Part shown: positions 1 through 5,606 of the stretch, in pieces
Layout: each line of letters begins with the position of its first letter
How positions within the stretch are numbered: the first letter of the stretch is position 1
Assembly (NCBI GenBank): GCA_945865705.1
Contig: CAMBEY010000200.1
Location: 1 to 5,606 of the forward strand
Length of the DNA: 5,606 nucleotides
Origin: Candidatus Sulfopaludibacter sp. SbA3
GTDB lineage: Bacteria > Acidobacteriota > Terriglobia > 2-12-FULL-54-10
Direction: 5' to 3'
The notes under the pieces: generated by a model
What the model saw: the letters and a program-made list of their open reading frames with translations, nothing else
What the model was told of the DNA's origin: nothing
Database searches by the model: none
Made by a program: the position numbers and the translations under genes

Positions 1-401
1 TCGGTCTTGTCGAACTCGCGCTTCTCCGCTTCCTGCGAGAGACCCAGAAGGCTGGCGTACTGCTCGGCAAATGCCTTTGGGCCCATCTGGCCGTAGAGCC
101 CGGCGAACTGCGGCGGCAGTGATCCTAATATTTTCTTGAATTCCGCGGCGGTAATCGAAATGTTTCCCACGGCTAACACCACTTCCTCGTCGCGGATAAG
201 TGGCAGCGCTTCAGTTGCGGCGGGAGCGTTGGAGCCTGCAACGGTGGCCGCATCCTGCGCGAGCAACAGCTTCGGCGCAGCGCTGCACAACATCAGACCT
301 AACATCATCAGAACTAACAGGGGTACTCCGAGAGACGGACTTGCAGCGATGCGCCGGAGCATTTCGAAGAACCTGCCGAAATATGTCGTCAAGAAATTCA
401 T
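1..401 (-). CDS. Parvulin-type peptidyl-prolyl isomerase (SurA/PrsA-like), N-terminal fragment
   Basis: The reverse strand encodes 133 residues from an ATG at 401 down to the window edge, where the frame is still open. The ATG is preceded by GAGAGGAG with 5 nt spacing, a strong ribosome binding site. Residues 1-49 look like a long signal peptide: basic patch R16-R17, hydrophobic core about 24-39, likely cleavage near LLLAQ/D at 49-50. C39 is preceded by LML, which is not a good lipobox. After a short Ala/Thr-rich linker, residues 72-92 (EEVVLAVGNISITAAEFKKIL) match the opening strand and helix typical of SurA_N/PrsA-type chaperones, followed by an alpha-helical stretch to the edge. In this family the N-terminal helices bind unfolded exported proteins and a later PpiC (rotamase) domain isomerises Xaa-Pro bonds in the periplasm. 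The rotamase domain lies outside the window, so isomerase activity is inferred from the N-terminal pattern alone. Confidence 0.8.
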   Translation of the reverse strand, partial: MNFLTTYFGRFFEMLRRIAASPSLGVPLLVLMMLGLMLCSAAPKLLLAQDAATVAGSNAPAATEALPLIRDEEVVLAVGNISITAAEFKKILGSLPPQFAGLYGQMGPKAFAEQYASLLGLSQEAEKREFDKT

Positions 402-465
402 GATTGCTCCTCTCGGTCGCTTGCTCCCGGCTGCTGCCCGGGCGGGGGGCGCTTGAATAGACCGG

Positions 466-495
466 ATTATATCATACTGATTTCGGAGGCTTGAA
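466..495 (-). promoter_or_regulatory. Candidate promoter for the minus-strand isomerase gene
   Basis: On the minus strand a perfect TATAAT lies at 471-466, preceded by TGA to give an extended -10 (TGATATAAT). A weak -35-like TTCAAG lies at 495-490 with an 18-nt spacer (3 of 6 matches to TTGACA). Transcription would begin near 459, leaving an untranslated leader of about 58 nt. That leader is very GC-rich and holds a short inverted repeat, CCCGG at 426-430 with CCGGG at 438-442. Assignment rests on consensus matching only. Confidence 0.5.
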
Positions 496-575
496 AGTGA
501 ATTGGAGGACGGAGTTGTCCCATAAGCAATGGTTATTTCAATGGGCTCGGCAAAGGGTTCGGCAGAATGGTTTCA

Positions 576-603
576 GGCACACGGAGGCACTCTCCGCTAT
601 AAT
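576..603 (+). promoter_or_regulatory. Candidate promoter for the CDF transporter gene
   Basis: A perfect TATAAT -10 box lies at 598-603. A moderate -35-like GGCACA lies at 576-581 (matches TTGACA at the last three positions) with a 16-nt spacer. The start of transcription would fall near 610, about 53 nt before the CDF start codon. It is divergent from the promoter candidate at 466-495. Consensus match only; no operator palindrome was evident around it. Confidence 0.45.
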
Positions 604-662
604 GGCCGACGCGGCCTTCTCGTTCTGTCCTTGTTGGGAGAACTCCGGGGATTTACTCGACT

Positions 663-1592
663 ATGAATAGCGTTCTGGAAATTGAGCTTTCTGATGCTGG
701 CGCGCACCGGCTGGGGCGGCGTGTCGCGCTGGCTGGCATGGTGGGCAGCGGTCTGCTTGCGGTGCTGAATATCGCGACCGGCATCTTAATTGGTTCTACC
801 TCCGTCACCGCTGCTGGTTTCGAGTTCGCCGGAGACGTGATCGCCTCCGCCGCGGTGATGCTGGGCATGATCTACGCCGCGCGCCCCGCCGACGCTAATC
901 ATCCTTACGGCCACGGTCGCTCGGAGATTTTGGCTGGCCTGCTCGTCGGCATGATCCTGACCGGAGCCGGCGTGGCCATCTGCCTGCGTTCGCTCGACCG
1001 GGTTGGCATCCATCACGATCCGCCAACCATTCTGGGCATCTGGGCCTTGCTGATCACCATCGTCGTAAAAGGACTGCTGACTTACACCAAGTTCCACTTC
1101 GGTCGGCAGATCGGCAGCGCAGGACTGATCGCCGATGCCTGGAACGACGCGGTGGATATCCTCGCTGCCCTGGCTGCGCTTACCGCGCTGGGCTTGACGC
1201 TCTCTGACCCGGAGCGCTTTCTGGCCGCCGATCACTTTGGCGGCGCCGCAGTGGGCCTCCTCGTTATCTTCACTGGGTTCCGTGTCATGTGGAACCCCGC
1301 GCTCGAGTTGATGGATACCATGCCCGCCGAGCCGGTGTTGCGCGCCATCCGCGAGGCGGCGCTCAGCGTGCCCGGCGCGCTCGGGGTGGAGAAGTGCTTC
1401 GCCCGCAAGACCGGCCTGCGCTATCACGTGGACCTGCACCTGGAGGTGGCCCCTCACCTGAGCGTCTATGATTCGCACGAAATCGCCGGACAGGTCCGCA
1501 GCCGCATCCGCGAACGGGTGCCCGCCGTGGCCGACGTGCTGATTCACGTCGAGCCCGCCCCGCTCAGCACGGATCCTATTGCAGGCGGGTAG
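663..1592 (+). CDS. Cation diffusion facilitator (CDF) family divalent metal transporter
   Basis: A 309-residue protein, close to the usual length of FieF/YiiP-type transporters, which export divalent metals (Zn, Fe, Mn, Cd and similar) in exchange for protons as inner-membrane dimers. Hydrophobic helices occur near residues 21-44, 47-70, 88-108, 122-140, 154-180 and 189-208. The cytoplasmic dimerisation domain follows from about 215. The interface metal motif is intact: D77, H80 and H84 in ADANHPYGHG. C-terminal ligand positions are also present: H255, H272, H295 and E297 (IHVEP). The transport site is unusual: TM2 carries E54-x3-D58 instead of D-x3-D, and TM5 carries N161-x3-D165 where Zn/Fe members have H-x3-D, so the transported metal cannot be assigned. 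ATG 663 is the only usable start before an in-frame stop at 600-602. Its ribosome site is weak (CGGGG at 646-650, 12 nt away). The long reverse frame across this gene is a shadow. Confidence 0.93.
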   Translation: MNSVLEIELSDAGAHRLGRRVALAGMVGSGLLAVLNIATGILIGSTSVTAAGFEFAGDVIASAAVMLGMIYAARPADANHPYGHGRSEILAGLLVGMILTGAGVAICLRSLDRVGIHHDPPTILGIWALLITIVVKGLLTYTKFHFGRQIGSAGLIADAWNDAVDILAALAALTALGLTLSDPERFLAADHFGGAAVGLLVIFTGFRVMWNPALELMDTMPAEPVLRAIREAALSVPGALGVEKCFARKTGLRYHVDLHLEVAPHLSVYDSHEIAGQVRSRIRERVPAVADVLIHVEPAPLSTDPIAGG

Positions 1593-1765
1593 TTCTGGAA
1601 TGATTGTCCCCTCTCCCGGCTGTAATCCTTTTCCAAGCGAAGGATGACTGCGACCTCTCCCACGGTCATCACTCCGGCAGGGTGGGGCATGCGGCCATGT
1701 TATCTTCAGAGAGTGCGATCTCCGATAGTTGTAATCCAATAGTCGATCTCGCTAGGAACTTTTTA
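1593..1765. other. Intergenic region with two overlapping weak hairpins
   Basis: This 173-bp gap separates the CDF stop from the preferred TauE/SafE start. It contains two short inverted repeats that share bases: ATCCTT 1625-1630 with AAGGAT 1640-1645, and GATGACTG 1643-1650 with CGGTCATC 1663-1670 (8 pairs including one G-T). Neither is followed by a T run, so I do not call an intrinsic terminator. A possible extended -10 (TGTTATCTT, 1698-1706) and a TGTAAT at 1730-1735 might start a separate transcript for the next gene, but neither has a good -35. TGTAATCC occurs twice (1621 and 1730). Confidence 0.3.
1754..1757 (+). promoter_or_regulatory. Ribosome binding site that fixes the TauE/SafE start
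   Basis: AGGA lies 8 nt before the ATG at 1766. The upstream start of the same frame at 1604 has no comparable site, and the 54 residues between the two are polar and unlike the family. This supports 1766 as the real start. Confidence 0.65.
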
Positions 1766-2530
1766 ATGCCCGCTGAGTGGAAAACCCCCATCCTATTCTT
1801 CGCTGGACTTGCTGCGGGCGTGATGAACTCCATCGCCGGCGGCGGCACCCTGATTACTTTTCCGGCGTTGCTGTGGGCTGGATTGCCATCCATCTCCGCC
1901 AACGCCACTAATACCTGGGCGGTGATGGGTGGCATCACCACTTCCATCTGGAGTTATCGCACGGAGCTGGCCACGCAGCGCCGCTGGATCGTGCGCTACG
2001 CCGGGCCGAGTCTGGCCGGCGGCGCGCTGGGATCGCTCCTGCTGCTGTGGACGGGCGAAACCGTATTTGACGAAATGATTCCCTATCTGCTGCTCTTTGC
2101 GGCATTGATTTTTACTTTTCAAGGCCAGTTGGTGAAGTTCTTTGAGCTGGAGGCTCACGCCATCGAGAAGTCGCGCTATGGCCTGGCGCTGGCCATGTTC
2201 TTTCAATTTCTGGTGGCCATCTACGGCGGCTACTTCGGCGCGGGCATCGGCATCCTCATGCTGGCCGCCCTCGGACTGATGGGGCTAAAGAACATCCACG
2301 TCATGAACTCGATCAAAGTTCTGCAAGGCTTGCTGATCAACGGCGTAGCCTGCATCATCTTCGTCCTGCTTACTGATATTTATTGGGTCGAGTGCGGAAC
2401 CATCTTCGCCGGCACCGCGCTCGGCGGCATTCTCGGCCCGCGCATGGCGCGTCGCGTCGGCCCCAAGCTGGTGCGCGCGATTGTCTCGATCCTCGGCTTC
2501 GGCATCGCCTTCTACTTTCTGGTGAAGTGA
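1766..2530 (+). CDS. TauE/SafE (DUF81) family membrane permease
   Basis: A 254-residue, very hydrophobic protein from the ATG at 1766, matching the usual length of about 250 for the sulfite exporter TauE/SafE family. These inner-membrane proteins are linked to export or uptake of sulfite, sulfoacetate and other small organosulfur or organic anions; most members have no proven substrate. The internal duplication typical of the family is visible. The first half has AGLAAGVMNSIAGGGTLITF at residues 13-32 followed by N46-A-T-N-T. The second half has GGYFGAGIGILML at 154-166 followed by MNSIKVLQ at 180-187. About seven to eight membrane segments are expected, separated by a cytoplasmic-type charged stretch around 118-137. 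The frame stays open upstream to 1604, but that extension lacks membrane segments, so I reject it. The gene lies 97 bp before a GlcG-like gene. No sulfur-metabolism gene is in the window, so the substrate is unknown. Confidence 0.88.
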   Translation: MPAEWKTPILFFAGLAAGVMNSIAGGGTLITFPALLWAGLPSISANATNTWAVMGGITTSIWSYRTELATQRRWIVRYAGPSLAGGALGSLLLLWTGETVFDEMIPYLLLFAALIFTFQGQLVKFFELEAHAIEKSRYGLALAMFFQFLVAIYGGYFGAGIGILMLAALGLMGLKNIHVMNSIKVLQGLLINGVACIIFVLLTDIYWVECGTIFAGTALGGILGPRMARRVGPKLVRAIVSILGFGIAFYFLVK

Positions 2531-2544
2531 CAGTGCCGCGCGCT

Positions 2545-2574
2545 CTTACTATTTACGCCAATCAGAGATATCAT
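2545..2574 (+). promoter_or_regulatory. Weak candidate promoter before the GlcG-like gene
   Basis: A TATCAT -10-like box at 2569-2574 (5 of 6) follows a CTTACT -35-like box at 2545-2550 (3 of 6) by 18 nt. An alternative -10, CATAAT at 2593-2598, has no matching -35. The 97-bp gap is A/T-richer than the flanking genes, which fits a regulatory region, but read-through from the permease gene is equally possible. Confidence 0.25.
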
Positions 2575-2627
2575 TAGTGGTTGCCCGCGCAACATAATGC
2601 GCCCAACACGCAATGGAGGAAAGTGTA

Positions 2628-3050
2628 ATGTCCAATACCATTACCAAACAGACGATCTCTGCCGAGGCGGCCAAAAAGATGCTGGCCGCGGCCGAGGCCA
2701 AAGCGACTGAGATGAAGCGGCCCATGTGCATCGCCATCTGCGATGAAGGCGGCAACCTGAAAGCCTACACGCGCATGGACGGAGCGCCGGTCCTGTCCAT
2801 CGAGATTTCGCAGAACAAGGCTTGGACCTCGATCAGTTTCGGCGTGGCCACGCATCAGTGGTTCGACTTCGTCAAGGACGACCCGCCGCTCCTGCACGGC
2901 ATCACCCACACGCCGCGTCTGGTGATCTTCGGCGGTGGTTATCCGATCAAAATTGAGAAGCAATTGGTCGGCGGCATCGGCGTCTCCGGCGGCCACTGGA
3001 AGGAAGACATGCAGGTAGCCGAGGCTGGTCTGGCCGCGCTGAACAGTTAG
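2628..3050 (+). CDS. GlcG/HbpS family (DUF336, heme-binding-like) protein
   Basis: A 140-residue soluble protein with no signal peptide, covering a whole single-domain GlcG/HbpS/PduO-C-like (PF03928) fold. Family hallmarks in order: CDEGGNLKAYTRMDGAP at 38-54, the K64-A helix start, GGGYPI at 102-107, GGIGVSGG at 115-122, then D127 and a closing helix QVAEAGLAAL. Relatives include HbpS, a heme-binding sensor partner in Streptomyces, GlcG of the glycolate cluster, and the corrinoid-related PduO C-terminal domain. The precise role of most stand-alone members is unproven, and heme binding should not be assumed here. No glycolate oxidase, propanediol or two-component genes adjoin it. The start at 2628 is set by GGAGGA at 2615-2620 with 7 nt spacing; an in-frame ATG at 2613 overlaps that site and is unlikely. 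The palindromic element begins 21 bp after its stop codon. Confidence 0.88.
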   Translation: MSNTITKQTISAEAAKKMLAAAEAKATEMKRPMCIAICDEGGNLKAYTRMDGAPVLSIEISQNKAWTSISFGVATHQWFDFVKDDPPLLHGITHTPRLVIFGGGYPIKIEKQLVGGIGVSGGHWKEDMQVAEAGLAALNS

Positions 3051-3071
3051 TCAAGCGCGTCCCAAAACTGC

Positions 3072-3196
3072 CTGAACTCTGTTTAAGTTGTCATTCCGAG
3101 CGCAGCGAGGAATCTGCTTTTTTAGTCGCGCGCGAAAAGCAGATTCCTCGCTGCGCTCGGAATGACAATGCTTCGAGGCTTGATTTCTGAGTTCAG
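3072..3196. repeat. 125-bp nested inverted-repeat (MITE/REP-like) element
   Basis: The core is a perfect 34-bp inverted repeat: 3088-3121 pairs base for base with 3135-3168 around a 13-nt loop rich in CG dinucleotides. An outer 8-bp perfect pair, CTGAACTC at 3072-3079 with GAGTTCAG at 3189-3196, encloses it, giving a symmetrical 125-bp unit. The core text TCATTCCGAGCGCAGC resembles a dispersed intergenic repeat I associate with Acidobacteriota and some other environmental bacteria. It has no coding capacity and no clear flanking target duplication. As RNA it would form a very stable hairpin that could end or insulate transcription between the GlcG-like gene and the efflux genes. There is no T run after the stem, so it is not a classic intrinsic terminator. 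Confidence 0.9.
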
Positions 3197-3244
3197 TAAC
3201 GTGTGCTTTGGAAAAAGTTCGCCTCCAGAAAGAATTCCTCCAAT

Positions 3245-4522
3245 ATGATTTGCCATTATCAGTTGCCCTATCGCCGGTCCTTCAATGGAGCGCCCGTACC
3301 TTGGCGCGCCGCACTGGTTATCCTGCTGTTGGCCTCTGGATGCTCCAAACCTGCGGAACAGGCGTCCGCCACGCCGGATGCGCCGCTGGCTGTCGAGTCG
3401 CTGGTGGTCTCCACTGAGCCGGTGCGCCGCGAAGTGGAGATCGTGGGCACGCTGGCTGGAGATCAGGAAGTGGTGGTGTCAAGCGAAGTCTCCGGACTGG
3501 TGAAAGTCGTCCGCGCCGACCTGGGCGACAGTGTCGCACAAGGCCAAATATTGATCGAGATGGACTCCACGGAGTATGAGTTGGCCGTCGCCCGCCAGCG
3601 CGCCGCGCTACAGGAAGTTCTCGCGCAATTGGGTATTCAAAATCCCTCAGAGAAGATTCCCGAGTTGACCGAGACATCCAGCGTGCGTCGCGCCGCCGCG
3701 GAGGCCGCCGACGCCAAGGCAAATTTTGATCGTGCCCAATCGCTCAAGACCGACGGCGTGCTCTCGCAGGCCGCCTTCGACAGCGCCGAGGCGCGCCAGC
3801 GCACCAGCCAAGCCAACTTCTCCGCCGCGCTCGAGCAGTCGCGCAACCTGGTGGCTCGGGTGGATAATCTCCGCGCGCAACTAGGGCTAGCCGAGCAGGA
3901 CTTGGCCAACACTCGCGTGAAGGCGCCCTTCGCCGGCACCATCCGTGAGCGGCTGGTGGAAGTGGGACAATTTGTCCGCGAGGAGACGCCGCTGGTGGCC
4001 ATCGCCAGCACCAATCCGCTGAAGCTGCGCGCAGATGTTCCGGAGCGATTCTTCCCTCATGTGAAAGCCGGAGCGGACGTCCGCGTTTCCGTGGAGGCTT
4101 ACAGTGGCGAGACATTTTCAGGAAAGATCACGAGACTAGCCGGCGCGGTGAATCCGCAGTCGCGCACCTTCTCTGTGGAGGCCCGCGTGGAAAACGGCGC
4201 GCGACGCCTGCGCCCCGGCCTGTTCGCCCGCGCCATTCTTGACACCGACCAAGTGGACTCCATCATGCGCGTGCCCGCCACCGCCGTGTTGTCCTTCTAC
4301 GGCGTGCAGAAAGTCTATGTGGTGGAGAGTGGCGCGATCAAAGAGAAAGTGGTCGAGTTGGGCGACCGCTACGGCGACAAAATCGAAATCATCAAGGGAC
4401 TCAATCCTGGTGAGCAGATTGCCGTCTCGCAGATGGCACGCCTGCGTGAAGGCGTGAAGGTAACAGCAACACCATCCTCTGCCTCCTCTGCTTCCTCTGC
4501 TTTACCGGGGAGCCGCCCATGA
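3245..4522 (+). CDS. RND efflux membrane-fusion lipoprotein (HlyD/AcrA-like periplasmic adaptor)
   Basis: A 425-residue periplasmic adaptor that would connect the inner-membrane RND pump encoded next to an outer-membrane TolC-type channel. From M1 at 3245, residues 1-32 form a lipoprotein signal with R10-R11, a hydrophobic core, and LLLASGC, placing the lipidated cysteine at C33. The first half of the lipoyl/barrel-sandwich domain is near 76-112 (SSEVSGLVKVVRADLGDSV). An Ala/Gln-rich alpha-hairpin coiled coil spans about 112-221, and the second lipoyl half opens with TRVKAPFAGTI at 223-233. The beta-barrel follows (RADVPERFF, 262-270; SRTFSVEARV, 306-315), then a membrane-proximal domain to about 408. 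The tail holds three Ser-Ser-Ala repeats. No start has a good ribosome site; a GTG at 3203 would add 14 residues and is possible. The stop overlaps the pump ATG (ATGA), implying coupled translation. Drug or metal specificity cannot be told from the adaptor. Confidence 0.92.
   Translation: MICHYQLPYRRSFNGAPVPWRAALVILLLASGCSKPAEQASATPDAPLAVESLVVSTEPVRREVEIVGTLAGDQEVVVSSEVSGLVKVVRADLGDSVAQGQILIEMDSTEYELAVARQRAALQEVLAQLGIQNPSEKIPELTETSSVRRAAAEAADAKANFDRAQSLKTDGVLSQAAFDSAEARQRTSQANFSAALEQSRNLVARVDNLRAQLGLAEQDLANTRVKAPFAGTIRERLVEVGQFVREETPLVAIASTNPLKLRADVPERFFPHVKAGADVRVSVEAYSGETFSGKITRLAGAVNPQSRTFSVEARVENGARRLRPGLFARAILDTDQVDSIMRVPATAVLSFYGVQKVYVVESGAIKEKVVELGDRYGDKIEIIKGLNPGEQIAVSQMARLREGVKVTATPSSASSASSALPGSRP
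4475..4501 (+). repeat. Three 9-bp in-frame tandem repeats
   Basis: TCCTCTGCC, TCCTCTGCT and TCCTCTGCT follow each other without gaps and encode Ser-Ser-Ala three times in the C-terminal tail of the adaptor, shortly before its stop. Copy-number change would keep the frame, so the tail can vary in length without breaking the gene. Confidence 0.9.
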
Positions 4523-5606
4523 GTCTTGCAGCCCTTTCTGTTCGGCGGCCCGTGTTCACCACCATGATGATCATGGCGCTGGTGGTGCTCGGCCTGTTTT
4601 CCTTCAGCAAGCTCGGCGTCGATCTTTTCCCTCGCGTGGAATTTCCCACACTGGTTATCACCACAACCTTTCCCGGTGCCAGCGCGGAGGAGATTGAGAC
4701 CGAGATCTCAAAGCCCCTGGAAGAGGCCGTCAATACGATTCAAGGTATCGACGAGCTGCGCTCGGTGAGCCGCGAAGGCGTCTCTATCGTGGTGGTCAGC
4801 TTTGTCCTCGATCGCGCCATTGAGGATGTCTCGGAGGATGTGCGCGACAAAGTATCGAACGTCATGAAGCTGTTGCCGGAGGGCGTCGATCCACCGCTGA
4901 TCGAGAAGGTCGATCCAGACGCCTCGCCCGTGCTGGCCATCGCGCTCTCCGGCGACAAGCCGCTACGCGAGATGACCGAGATTGCGGACAAGCGCATCAA
5001 GCAGGAACTTGAGGGCCTGGCCGGTGTTGGCCAAGTGCAGTTGATCGGCGGGCGCGAGCGCGCCATCCAGATTGAGGTGGACGCCGACCGCCTGAACTCG
5101 CTTGGCCTGAGTATTAATCAAGTAGCGGGCAGTTTGCGGCGGCAGAATCAGGAGTCGCCTGGCGGGCGGCTGGCGCAGGGCGAGCGCGAATTGATCGTGC
5201 GCACGCTGGGACGCCTGACGGCGGCGGAGCAGTTTGGCGATGTGGTCGCAGCGCACCGCAACGGCGTGGCCATTCGCGTGCGCGATTTCGCCACGGTCAC
5301 GGACTCCTATGAGGAGCCGCGCAATCTGGCTCGTCTCGACGGCCAGCCCGGCGTCATACTGCAAGTTCGCAAGCAGTCCGGCGTGAACACCGTCGAGTTG
5401 ATCGACACACTCAAGGGCCGCATTGATCAGATTCGCGCACAGCTCCCGCCGGGCCTGAAACTGGACATTATCCGCGACCAGTCAGTCTTCATCAAGGGAT
5501 CCGTGGACGCCATCTATGAGCATCTCGTGCTGGGCGGATTTCTGGCCAGCCTGGTGGTATTTGTATTCATGGGCAATTGGCGCGCCAGCCTGATCGCGGC
5601 TATCGC
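4519..5606 (+). CDS. RND-family efflux transporter permease (AcrB/MdtB-like), N-terminal third
   Basis: The first 362 residues of a protein that normally has about 1,000-1,100; the frame is open at the right edge. It begins SVRRPVFTTMMIMALVVLGL, the usual N-terminus and first membrane helix (about 12-30) of the AcrB/MdtB/MexF (hydrophobe/amphiphile efflux) class. The GVDLFPRVEFPTLVITTTFPGASAEEIE stretch at 33-60 and the following EAVNTIQGIDELRS are porter subdomain PN1 landmarks. SPVLAIALSG at 136-145 and VDADRLNSLGLSINQV at 187-202 mark PN2. The next membrane helix begins near 335 and reaches FMGNWRASLIAAI at the edge. The proton-relay residues in TM4 and the substrate pocket lie outside, so substrate class is not assignable, though the FPRVEFP and GLS patterns favour the drug/HAE class over heavy-metal CzcA types. 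GGGGAG at 4507-4512 lies 6 nt before the ATG, which overlaps the adaptor stop by 4 nt. Confidence 0.93.
   Translation, partial: MSLAALSVRRPVFTTMMIMALVVLGLFSFSKLGVDLFPRVEFPTLVITTTFPGASAEEIETEISKPLEEAVNTIQGIDELRSVSREGVSIVVVSFVLDRAIEDVSEDVRDKVSNVMKLLPEGVDPPLIEKVDPDASPVLAIALSGDKPLREMTEIADKRIKQELEGLAGVGQVQLIGGRERAIQIEVDADRLNSLGLSINQVAGSLRRQNQESPGGRLAQGERELIVRTLGRLTAAEQFGDVVAAHRNGVAIRVRDFATVTDSYEEPRNLARLDGQPGVILQVRKQSGVNTVELIDTLKGRIDQIRAQLPPGLKLDIIRDQSVFIKGSVDAIYEHLVLGGFLASLVVFVFMGNWRASLIAAI

Noticed and set aside
136..456. Forward open frame of 106 codons near the left edge
   Set aside because: It is antisense to the signal-peptide-bearing isomerase fragment on the minus strand, which has a strong ribosome site and family motifs.
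786..1739. A 317-codon reverse-strand open frame across the CDF gene
   Set aside because: It lies antisense to a clearly recognised CDF protein, has low-complexity His/Gln/Arg-rich composition and no family resemblance. It is a by-product of GC-rich codon use.
1604..1765. 54-residue N-terminal extension of the TauE/SafE protein
   Set aside because: The extension is polar, lacks membrane segments and has no ribosome site. The ATG at 1766 has AGGA at good spacing and gives the family's usual length.
3088..3168. Classic Rho-independent terminator after the GlcG-like gene
   Set aside because: The stem is far longer than usual and is followed by TGCTTCG rather than a T run. It fits a repeat element better, though it may still impede transcription.
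3208..3235. Possible promoter TTGGAA - 16 nt - AAGAAT just before the adaptor gene
   Set aside because: Both hexamers are only partial matches and the predicted start would make the transcript essentially leaderless. Too weak to list.
663..4522. A single new multi-gene metal or sulfur export system formed by the CDF, TauE/SafE, GlcG-like and RND genes
   Set aside because: Gaps of 173, 97 and 194 bp, separate ribosome sites and promoter-like boxes, and the intervening palindrome argue against one unit. No shared regulator or partner gene is visible.
4963..5364. Reverse open frames within the RND pump gene
   Set aside because: They are antisense to strongly conserved porter-domain sequence and show no recognisable protein family.

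Overview
The window is GC-rich bacterial chromosomal DNA of ordinary gene content. It holds five protein-coding genes, two of them cut by the window edges, and one conspicuous palindromic repeat. The palindrome core (TCATTCCGAGCGCAGC...) resembles a dispersed repeat I associate with Acidobacteriota genomes. Together with the protein types this suggests an acidobacterium or a similar soil or environmental Gram-negative. That placement is inference; no rRNA or marker gene is present. An envelope lipoprotein adaptor plus RND pump supports a two-membrane cell.

Layout: (1) 1-401, minus strand: N-terminal part of an exported parvulin-type (SurA/PrsA-like) peptidyl-prolyl isomerase. (2) 402-662: divergent intergenic region with one TATAAT box facing each way. 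(3) 663-1592, plus: cation diffusion facilitator (CDF) metal transporter with an unusual primary metal site. (4) 1766-2530, plus: TauE/SafE-family membrane permease, whose start is best placed 162 bases inside the longest open frame. (5) 2628-3050, plus: small GlcG/HbpS (DUF336) family protein. (6) 3072-3196: 125-bp nested inverted-repeat element with a perfect 34-bp stem. (7) 3245-4522 and 4519-5606, plus: lipoprotein membrane-fusion protein and inner-membrane transporter of a tripartite RND efflux pump, overlapping by ATGA. The pump gene runs off the right edge.

Only the RND pair is clearly one functional unit: the adaptor bridges the pump to an outer-membrane channel that is not in view. 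The CDF, TauE/SafE and GlcG-like genes are co-directional with gaps of 173 and 97 bp and could share a transcript, but nothing in the sequence ties them to a common pathway. All three transporters are envelope exporters or permeases, so the window reads as a small transport and envelope neighbourhood. I found no phage, CRISPR, transposase, tRNA or rRNA. I see no convincing novel system; the items most worth a second look are the CDF metal-site substitutions and the palindromic element.
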